Shown here piece after piece: positions 17,349 through 25,200 of a stretch of DNA of 64,000 nucleotides. Numbering within the stretch: the stretch's first letter is position 1; the number at the start of each line of letters is the position of its first letter. The notes below the pieces were generated by a model, which saw only the letters and a program-made list of their open reading frames with translations, was not told the origin of the DNA and ran no database searches. The stretch is from Pseudomonadota bacterium (GTDB lineage Bacteria; Desulfobacterota; Desulfovibrionia; Desulfovibrionales; Desulfovibrionaceae), in contig JAEYOJ010000157.1 of the NCBI GenBank assembly GCA_023411815.1, forward strand, positions 28,603 to 92,602, written 5' to 3'. A program made the position numbers and the translations under genes.

Positions 17349-19310
17349 ATGTACGAAGACAAGGAACTCCGCGAGTATCGGGACCTGCTGCAGCCGCCGG
17401 AGCATTTCGAGCAGGGCTTCGACTGGAAGACCGTGGTCGGCGCGGTGTTCATCGGCTTCCTCATGATGCCCGGCTCTATGTACCTGCAGCTCGTCATCGG
17501 CCAGGGCATCGGTCCCGCCGCGCGCTGGGTGACCATCATCCTCTTCGCCGAGATAGCCAAGCGCTCCTATACGCAACTCAAGCAGCAGGAGATCTTCCTG
17601 CTCTACTACATGGCCGGCGCGGCCCTTGCCTCGCCGTTCCAGGGACTGCTCTGGCAGCAGTACCTTGTGCAGTCCGACGCCGCGCGCATGCTGGGGCTCG
17701 TCGAGTACATCCCAGCCTGGGTGGCCCCGCCCGCCGCATCGGAAGCCCTGGCCGAGCGGAGCTTTTTTCACCGCGACTGGCTCGTGCCCATCATGCTCCT
17801 GTTCGGCGCGCAGATGATCCAGCGTATCGACCAATTCGGCCTGGGCTACGCCATGTACCGCCTGACCTCGGACGTGGAGCGGCTGCCCTTTCCCATGGCC
17901 CCGGTGGGCGCGCTAGGCACCATGGCTCTGGCCGAATCCACCGAGGAGCGCGAAAAGAGCTGGAAATGGCGGGTCTTCTCCATCGGTGGAGTCATCGGCC
18001 TGGCTTTCGGAGCCGTCTACGTCCTTTTGCCCACGGTCTCCGGTCTAGTGTTCACCCAGCCCGTACACATCATTCCCATCCCCTGGATCGAACTGACGCC
18101 CCACACCCAGGGTTGGCTGCCGGCCGTGGCCACTGGCCTGCAACTCGATCTGGGCCTTCTGTTCGTAGGCATGGTCCTGCCTTTCTGGGCCGTCATCGGC
18201 GGCGGCATCGGCGTTCTTTTCACCTTCCTCGCCAACCCCATCCTGCGCGAGCAAGGCCTGCTGCGGCGCTGGCAACCCGGCATGGGCACCGTGGACACGA
18301 TCTTCGCCAACAACTTCGACTTCTACCTGAGTTTTTCCATCGGCCTTGGCCTGGCCATAGGCCTTCTCGGCATCTGGCACGTGCTTCGGACGCTTCGATC
18401 GAGTGAGCGCAAGGACCGTAACTCCTTGCGCATCCTGCTCCATGGCAAACCGGAACGCGGGGACATCAGCTTCTTTCTGTCCATTGGAATCTACGTCTTC
18501 TCCACCTTGGCCTACATCGCCCTGTGCATGGCCCTGGTGCCGAGCTTTCCTTGGTTCTTCTTCGCTCTGTACGGCTTCGTCTACACACCGTTCATTTCCT
18601 ATGTCTCGGCTCGCATGGAAGGCATCACCGGCCAATTCGTAACTCTTCCGCTGGTGCGCGAGGCATCCTTTATCGCCGGCGCGCGCTATTTCGGCTATAC
18701 CGGCATCGAGATATGGTACGCTCCCATTCCCATCCACAATTACGCCGAATCCACGCTGGAGTTCAGGCAGATAGAGCTGACCGGCACCAGCCTGCGCGGA
18801 ATTATCAAGGCCGAAGTTATTGCTTGGCCCATAGTCTTCGTGGCCAGCATACTCTTCTCGCAATTCCTGTGGCGCCTGGCCCCCATTCCCTCGGCAGCCT
18901 ACCCCTATGCCGCCGAACTGTGGCATCTGCAGGCCCTCAACACGCTGCTCATGCAGACCTCGACCCTGGAGGGCAACTCGCTCTTCTTCCAGGCCCTGAG
19001 CGGCCCCATCGTGCTGGCCGGCGCGATGCTGGCGCTCATCCTGTACAATATCCTCAGCATCCTTGGATTGCCGCTCATGCTCGTGTACGGCCTGGTGCGC
19101 GGCCTGGGGCAGACGACGCCGCACACGCACGTCCTGGAGGTCGCGGGCGCGCTGCTGGGCCGCTTCTACTTCCTCAAGCGCTTCGGCAAGCCGTGGCGGC
19201 AATACGCCCCCGTGCTTCTGGCAGGCTTCTCCTGCGGCATGGGTCTGGTGGGCATGTTCGCCATGGGCTGCACGCTCATCCTGAGCTCTCTCAACAAACT
19301 GGCTTATTGA
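17349..19310 (+). CDS. Polytopic membrane protein, second of a pair
   Basis: A 653-residue protein with a short hydrophilic N-terminus (about 25 residues) and then many membrane segments. DVERLPFPMAPVGALGTMAL corresponds to the ERMNFPLLRLP phrase of the gene before it, so the two are probably distant paralogues acting as a heteromeric pair. Its substrate is unknown. Its TGA stop shares its last base with the ATG of the next gene, which implies translational coupling. Amino-acid usage is strongly Leu/Ile/Phe/Trp with few charges in the segments and Arg-rich loops, so orientation should be predictable. Confidence 0.65.
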   Translation: MYEDKELREYRDLLQPPEHFEQGFDWKTVVGAVFIGFLMMPGSMYLQLVIGQGIGPAARWVTIILFAEIAKRSYTQLKQQEIFLLYYMAGAALASPFQGLLWQQYLVQSDAARMLGLVEYIPAWVAPPAASEALAERSFFHRDWLVPIMLLFGAQMIQRIDQFGLGYAMYRLTSDVERLPFPMAPVGALGTMALAESTEEREKSWKWRVFSIGGVIGLAFGAVYVLLPTVSGLVFTQPVHIIPIPWIELTPHTQGWLPAVATGLQLDLGLLFVGMVLPFWAVIGGGIGVLFTFLANPILREQGLLRRWQPGMGTVDTIFANNFDFYLSFSIGLGLAIGLLGIWHVLRTLRSSERKDRNSLRILLHGKPERGDISFFLSIGIYVFSTLAYIALCMALVPSFPWFFFALYGFVYTPFISYVSARMEGITGQFVTLPLVREASFIAGARYFGYTGIEIWYAPIPIHNYAESTLEFRQIELTGTSLRGIIKAEVIAWPIVFVASILFSQFLWRLAPIPSAAYPYAAELWHLQALNTLLMQTSTLEGNSLFFQALSGPIVLAGAMLALILYNILSILGLPLMLVYGLVRGLGQTTPHTHVLEVAGALLGRFYFLKRFGKPWRQYAPVLLAGFSCGMGLVGMFAMGCTLILSSLNKLAY

Positions 19311-20188
19311 TGGATACACCGCCCATGGACACGCACTTCCTGGCCTGGAACGGCCTGAGCCTCACGCGTCCGACGGGCTGGGAATTGACGGCTCTGGGCC
19401 GTCAGCGAATGCAACTCTCCAAGAATGGCAAACCGGTGCTCGACGTGCGCTGGAACCGCATCCGCGGACGTTTCTCCTTTGAGGCGCACCTGCGCAAGCT
19501 GGCAAAAGCGCACGGCAAGAAGCGCAAGGAACTCCTGGCCATGGACGATCACGCAGGCGGTGATCTGCCTCAGGGCATGGCAGCCCGCTTGTTTGCCTGG
19601 GATAATCCAGGCAAGATTGGCCAGGGAGCGATTTTCTTCCACTCGGCTTCCTCAACAGCCATCCTGGCCCAGAGCAGCGGCCCTGCCGAGCAGTTCAGGT
19701 CAACCCTGTCTTCATTGCGCTGCCACTGGGCGGAACAGTCCGTACCCTGGGCCGTGTACGACCTGCGCGCACTCACGCCCAGCGGCTTCCGTTTGGAGGA
19801 ATACACGCTGCAGCCCGGGCGCTACCGGCTGGCTCTGCGTTACACCAGGCAGCGTCTCGTCCTGCATCGGTTGGCCCCGGCCGATGTTCTGTTGTCCGGA
19901 CGCAGCCTGGCCCTCTGGAGCCGGGAGCGCTTCGGCGCAACCATTAGGCAGTGCAAGCTGATGATGGAGGATGCCGAGGATACCGATACCATAACCTGGC
20001 GCAGGCCATTGCCTCCAGGAAAGTTCGCCGGCGCGATGGCCCTGCTGCTTAATCAGCCTTTGTACGCCTACATCCGGGTCTGGCGACCTGCCCGGCACAA
20101 TCGACTGCTTGGCCTGGAAATGCAGGGATCCAGGCTTATCAGCGAAGATACGATTCAACTGGTGGCCAATGCCTATGCGACTGTTTAG
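19310..20188 (+). CDS. Unrecognised soluble protein of the glycan/export cluster
   Basis: A 292-residue basic protein that I do not recognise. It has no signal peptide or membrane segment. It contains two similar beta-rich halves, one around residues 10-150 (start FLAWNGLSLTRPTGWELTAL) and one around 150-290, with repeated Trp, Arg and Leu. The ATG overlaps the upstream stop by one base; an alternative ATG lies at 19325. It overlaps the following PqqD-like gene by 14 bases. Position suggests a cytoplasmic partner of the two polytopic proteins or of the PqqD-like protein. Confidence 0.7.
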   Translation: MDTPPMDTHFLAWNGLSLTRPTGWELTALGRQRMQLSKNGKPVLDVRWNRIRGRFSFEAHLRKLAKAHGKKRKELLAMDDHAGGDLPQGMAARLFAWDNPGKIGQGAIFFHSASSTAILAQSSGPAEQFRSTLSSLRCHWAEQSVPWAVYDLRALTPSGFRLEEYTLQPGRYRLALRYTRQRLVLHRLAPADVLLSGRSLALWSRERFGATIRQCKLMMEDAEDTDTITWRRPLPPGKFAGAMALLLNQPLYAYIRVWRPARHNRLLGLEMQGSRLISEDTIQLVANAYATV

Positions 20189-20576
20189 AAGCAAAACGGC
20201 AACGACACGTCCGGGACTGAGCCGGGAGGAATCCCTCGCGTACAAGCCGGTTGTCAGCAGGGAAGTCAGAGCGGAGCGCACTGAAAGCGGTCTGGTGCGC
20301 ATTCGCTACCCGGTCGCTTTCAAGCCCTGGTTTGCGGGATTGGCCAAACACCTGGGGGGGAAGGACCAGAAAGGACAGACAGCCATGCTGCGCACTCTGG
20401 AATTGGACATCATGGGCTCCACGGTCTGGGACTGGCTGGACGGCAAAAACACGGTGCACGAGCTGGCCGCGAGGCTGGCCGACCACTACGGCCTGCATGA
20501 ACGTGAGGCCGAAGTGTCCATGTCCACCTTCCTGCGGGAGCTCGGCAGGAGGGGTATCATCGGTTTGGCGCGCTGA
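20175..20576 (+). CDS. PqqD-like peptide-chaperone family protein
   Basis: About 133 residues. The C-terminal 80 show the PqqD pattern: LDIMGSTVWDWLDGKNTV (the usual LNxTGxxIWxLLDGxxTV), then a helix LAARLADHYGL and an FLRELGRRGII end. PqqD domains bind precursor peptides in PQQ and RiPP synthesis, but also occur alone in glycan and lipid clusters. No radical-SAM enzyme or precursor peptide is visible here. The N-terminal 50 residues are basic and contain LAKHLGGKDQK. Start 20175 is favoured; ATG 20169 is also possible. It ends the rightward cluster, 44 bases before a convergent gene. Confidence 0.7.
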   Translation: MRLFRSKTATTRPGLSREESLAYKPVVSREVRAERTESGLVRIRYPVAFKPWFAGLAKHLGGKDQKGQTAMLRTLELDIMGSTVWDWLDGKNTVHELAARLADHYGLHEREAEVSMSTFLRELGRRGIIGLAR

Positions 20577-20599
20577 TGAGAATGATGGCTCAGGCCTCT

Positions 20600-20614
20600 C
20601 CGCCGCATCGGCGG
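20600..20614. terminator. Short GC hairpin between convergent genes
   Basis: CCGCCG and CGGCGG form a 6-bp stem with a 3-base loop between the convergent stops of the PqqD-like gene and the flavoprotein. No T tract is present on either side, so termination is uncertain. Confidence 0.25.
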
Positions 20615-20620
20615 GCCGGC

Positions 20621-21784
20621 TCAGACGTGCTGTCCCGCCGCGAAGCCCGAAGCCCAGGCCCACTGAAGGTTGTAGCCGCCAAGCATGCCGGTGACGTCCA
20701 GCACCTCGCCGATGAAGTAGAGGCCGGGCACCTTGGCGGCCTGCATGGTCTTGGAGGACAGCTCGCGGGTATCCACCCCTCCGGCCGCGACCTCGGCCTT
20801 GGAGAAACCTTCGGTCGCCAGGGGCGTGGCCCTGAAGACGTGCACGCTGGCCAGGACAGCTTCCAGCTCGGCGCGGGACAGGTTGGCCACGGCCTTGTCG
20901 CCAAGGACTTCCCCGCAGAGCGCGGCGGCAAGTCGCGCCGGCAGCACGCGGGATAAGGCGTTGCGCAGCTTGACCTTGCGGTCGGGCAGTTCGGCCAAGA
21001 AAACCGAAAGAGGCGTCTGTGACAGGAAGTCGATGCTCACTTCCTGGCCGGGGTGCCAGAACAGCGAAGCCTGCAGAGCAGCCGGACCGCTTAGGCCTTC
21101 GTGAGTGAACAGCAGATGATCGCTGAAGGTCCGGTCGGCGATGCGCACGGTCACAGGCAGAGAAATGCCGGTCAGGCCGGCCAGGGGCCAATCCTTGCCC
21201 ATGATCAGCGGCGCAAGGGCCGGACGCATCGGCACGATCGCCATCCCGAAACTCCGGGCGATGTCCAGGCCCAGGCTCGTGGCTCCGACCTGAGGCCAAG
21301 CTTGGCTGCCCGTGGCCAAAACAAGAGACGAAGCCACGAACTCGCCCTGCGATGTCCTGACAGAGAATGAATTATGCTTGCGGGCCACGCCCTGAATCGT
21401 GCAGTCGAGCAGGATATCAACTCCCTGCCTATGGCAAAGAGTCGTCAGCAGCCCTGCCACGTCGCCGGCGCTGCCCAGGCAGAACAGGCGGCCGTGTTCG
21501 CGCTCTTCCCAGGCTATGCCGTGGCTGGAAAGCAATTCCATGGCCGCGTACTGGTCGAAACGGGCCAGGGCCGACTTGCAGAAGTGCGGGTTTTCGGAAA
21601 CATAGTTGGCCGCGGAAACGTCCAGGTTGGTGAAGTTGCACTTGCCGCCGCCCGTCAGGCGCAGCTTGCGTCCGGTCTTGGCTGCGTGGTCCAGCACGAC
21701 CACGCGCCGTCCCCGCCTCGCTGCCTCCAGTGCGCACATGAGGCCAGAAGCCCCGGCGCCCAAAATCAACACGTCATGTTTCAT
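20621..21784 (-). CDS. HI0933/BaiN-type FAD flavoprotein (NAD(P)/FAD oxidoreductase)
   Basis: A 387-residue protein with an N-terminal FAD motif ILGAGASGLM (residues 7-16), the family hallmark GRKLRLTGGGKCNFTN (about 38-53), a second glycine motif ATGSQAWPQVG, and a C-terminal GEVLDVTGMLGGYNLQWAW that closes the FAD site. This matches the YhiN/BaiN group of flavoproteins, whose physiological substrate is mostly unknown. Start ATG 21784 begins directly at the flavin fold; an upstream in-frame extension to 21847 crosses a terminator-like hairpin and is rejected. It is convergent with the PqqD-like gene. Confidence 0.85.
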   Translation of the reverse strand: MKHDVLILGAGASGLMCALEAARRGRRVVVLDHAAKTGRKLRLTGGGKCNFTNLDVSAANYVSENPHFCKSALARFDQYAAMELLSSHGIAWEEREHGRLFCLGSAGDVAGLLTTLCHRQGVDILLDCTIQGVARKHNSFSVRTSQGEFVASSLVLATGSQAWPQVGATSLGLDIARSFGMAIVPMRPALAPLIMGKDWPLAGLTGISLPVTVRIADRTFSDHLLFTHEGLSGPAALQASLFWHPGQEVSIDFLSQTPLSVFLAELPDRKVKLRNALSRVLPARLAAALCGEVLGDKAVANLSRAELEAVLASVHVFRATPLATEGFSKAEVAAGGVDTRELSSKTMQAAKVPGLYFIGEVLDVTGMLGGYNLQWAWASGFAAGQHV

Positions 21785-21823
21785 GCCTGTGACCAGCCCC
21801 GTGGACGTTTCCAGTCCGCAATG

Positions 21824-21849
21824 AAAAAGGGTGCGGCCGCCCCGCACCC
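21824..21849 (-). terminator. Rho-independent terminator
   Basis: Read leftwards, GGGTGCGGG and CCGCACCC form an 8-bp GC stem with a small loop, followed directly by TTTTT (21828-21824). It lies downstream of the small lipoprotein gene and just before the flavoprotein start, so it separates the two transcripts. Confidence 0.75.
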
Positions 21850-21965
21850 AAGATCAGGATGTCAATCGTCTCAGATCGGATAAGGATTCGAGCCTCTAGC
21901 TTCGGCGTAGGCTCGATTCACTTGCGCCGTCAACGCCGGAGCGGACGTCCAAAAGGCAATCTGCG

Positions 21966-22124
21966 CTAATTGTCCTTGCCTTCCTCGTAGCCCTCGCCAA
22001 AGCTTTCGGCTCCTTCCTCGACCTCTTCGGCTCCCTCGCCCGTGGCCTTGCCCATGTGGTAGCAGCCAGTCAAAGCAGAGAAGGACAGCAGCGAGATCAT
22101 CAGGCAGACGAGCAGCTTTTTCAT
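21966..22124 (-). CDS. Small acidic lipoprotein (52 residues)
   Basis: A 52-residue gene easily lost to length filters. ATG 22124 has a perfect AAGGAGG nine bases upstream. The product starts MKKLLVCLMISLLSFSALTGC: a lipoprotein signal peptide with lipobox LTGC, so Cys21 should be lipidated. The mature part is about 32 residues, rich in Glu and Gly in two similar stretches (GEGAEEVEEGAE and GEGYEEGKDN). Size and layout resemble entericidin-like lipoproteins, though sequence identity to them is not evident. A rho-independent terminator follows. It probably sits in the outer membrane; the role is unknown. Confidence 0.8.
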   Translation of the reverse strand: MKKLLVCLMISLLSFSALTGCYHMGKATGEGAEEVEEGAESFGEGYEEGKDN

Positions 22125-22236
22125 GCGGTGCCTCCTTGAACGGGTTGTCGGCCATATCCGTTATAACCTGATCGGAAGGCACCACAAGACAGGACGGGTT
22201 ATTATCACCCGCTCATCTCACCCTCTACCGCTCACT

Positions 22237-25200
22237 CTATTCCTCGCTCACAGATGGCCCAAGCTCGGGAACAATCTTGATGAATCGCTCACCAGCCTGC
22301 TCCAGCAACAAGGCCACGGCATCCGCCTCGGCTTCCTGGAAGCTCTGCCGCAGAGCCTCCATGTACCGGCCAAGGAGCGAACTAACGTCGGCAAGCCCCT
22401 TATCGTCCAGTTTGCGCAAGGCCACCTTGGCACCCGTGGCCAGACGCCGCGCAACAGATTCGCGGGTAAAGCCGAACTCGGGATACAGGCACTGGTAAAC
22501 GACGCCGCCCGTCATGCCCGAGCAGGTCCAGGGGCCCGGATCGCCCAACATCACTACCCGACCGCCGGTCATGTATTCGAAGGCGAAGCCCTTGAGATGC
22601 GCGCGCGAGGCGATGTTGCCCTGCTCGTCGCGAACCGGGGCCATGATGCGGCCGCCGAAAATCACGTCGGCACCGGACATGCGCACGCAGGCCCGTGAAT
22701 CGGCCATGTTCTGGATAATGATGGTCCCGGAGATGGCTCCATAGGCCAGGCTTTTTCCGGCCGAGCCGTCTACGCGCCGTCCGTGGCGGTTAAGTCCCTT
22801 GAGAACCGCCAAGCTGCCGCCCATGGCACCCTTGGCCGGGCCGTCCTGGGCTCCGCCCTCCACGAAGACGTCAATGCCCTGCATGGTGAAGGCACACAAA
22901 CCGTTGCCGGGCACGGAATGGCTTAGGCGCAAATCGGCACGACGGCCACGATCCATGCCGAAAGCCCTGACCATGTCTCCGGCCAGATAGGTGCCGATCG
23001 CCCGGTCCATGCTGCGAACGCCCTCGTCATAATAGGCGACTTCCATACTGCCCTCGCGGAAGCGCTGCATGGACAGATCGGAAATGAGCCTGGTCAAATG
23101 GTTCAAGGGCCGCCGCACCTTGCGTGAAGCCAGGCCCGGCCCGGATTCCCAGAAGCCGCAGGATGCAGGCAGCCGCAACAGGTCGTCGAGATCCACATGC
23201 GCATGCGCACTTTTCTGGATCAGCAGATCCGTGCGCCCCACAAGCTCGCGCAGACTCGTCTGGCCCATGTCCGCCAGAATGGCGCGTATTTCGTCGCCGA
23301 TGGTCCGCAGGAGGCGGACCAGGTTGTCGGTTTCCTGCTCCACGAGCACTTCGGAGAAGCCCTTGACTCCGCGCGTCTCTGCTTCCGCCTTGGAACCGAG
23401 CTGCGTGGAAATGCCGCGCGGGCAGCGATCCAGGTGACAGCGCTGACAGCTGATACAGCCCACACCCATGAGCGCCACGGTGCCAAAACCCACTCGGTCC
23501 GCACCCAGGAGGATCATGCGCACGACGTCCGCGCCGCTGCGCATACCACCGTCGCACCAGAGCTCGACCGAGCGGCGCAGGCCGGATTCGCACAGAGCGC
23601 GGTGCGCCTCGCTCACGCCGATCTCGGCCGGCAGGCCGACATACTTCTTGGCGTGCTCGCGCGCCGCGCCGGTACCGCCGTCGAAACCACTCAGGGTGAC
23701 GATGTTCGCACCGGCCTTGGCCACGCCCACGGCGATGGTTCCCACGCCGCTGGTCACCGGGATCTTGACCGAGATGCGCGCCGCCGGGTTGGCGGTCTTC
23801 AGCTCGGTAATGATCTGGTGCAGGTCCTCGATGGAATAGATGTCGTGGTGGTTGGAAGGCGAGATGAGCGTCACGCCGGGCTTGCAGTGTCGTGCCTGGG
23901 CCACCTTGGGCGTGACCTTGGTACCGGGCAGATGGCCGCCTTCGCCGGGCTTGGCGCCCTGGCCGATCTTAATCTCCAGGAAGTTCGCCGAATTGAGGAG
24001 CTCCATGGTTACGCCGAAACGGCCCGAGGCAATCTGCTGCCCGCGATTGTGGCGGTACAGGCCGAGCATGTCGGGAATTTCGCCGCCTTCGCCATTCATG
24101 CACACGATATTAGCCTTGCGGCCAGCCTCGGCATAGACACGGAACGAGTTCTCGCCCTGCGAGCCGAACGACATGGCCGAAATGACCAGGGGCATGTCAT
24201 GCTGGCCGATCGAAATGTCCACATCGTCCATGGCTGGTCTGCGCCCGCTGGTGGCCTTGAAATCAAGCAGATGGCGCAAGGCTGCGGGGCTGTCCTGTTC
24301 CAGCTTGCGCAGGCCGTCGGCCATGTCCCGAAAACCTGTCTTGCCTACAGCCACATCGCGCAGGAGCTTTCCCACGCGAACATTGCGGCGCATATCCTTC
24401 TTGAGGGACTTCACCTCCTTGCCGGCAGCGCATTGCACGCGCCTGGCCGCCATGTCTTCAATGGCTTGCAGGCTCAGGCCGGACTCCTGTGAAGAGCAGA
24501 AGCATGGGCAGCCGAACACTCCGGCCAGTTCCCTGGTCAGCCCGATGGAGGCAAAAATTCGGCCATAGCCGCACAGCTCGTGGATGCCCATGGTGGACAT
24601 GACTTTTTCCATGCCTTGCTGCAGCACGGACATGGTATTGCGCAAGACCTTGGAGAGTGGCAGTTCGGACGAGGAGTGAACCGCGGCTCCAGCCCACAGC
24701 AAGCGAGGTGCAAGGGCATCCGCGCCCTGCCCCAGAAGAAACATGATGTCGTGCAGATTGCGCACGGCCCCTGAGCGCACCACCAAGCTGAAACGCCTGC
24801 GCAAGCCCCGGCGCTCCATATCCTGCAGCAGCCAAGCCGTGGCCAAGGCCGGATCGACAAAGGCCCTGACCTCTTGCAGACCGTCGACAAAGGCGCGCGA
24901 GTCATCCAGCACGAGCAACATGGCCCCTGCCTCAACGGCCTCCGCGGCTTCGGCGCACAAAGCGTCCAGGCGGGCCTTCAACGCGCCGAGCTCCGGCAGG
25001 AACGTGGCGTCCAGCAGGCGCACGCGGGAAGGATCACGTCCCTGGCCGGTAAAGAAGGCCAGCACCTCTTCCAGGGTTGCAGCCTTGAATCGGCGGGCAA
25101 CCGCATCGACGGCTTCGGCGTCGCCCAGGCCGCGTTCCAGAAGAAGCGGCGTTTCCAGCTCCAGGCCAACAACTCCACCCTCCTGCCCTTCGAAACTAGG

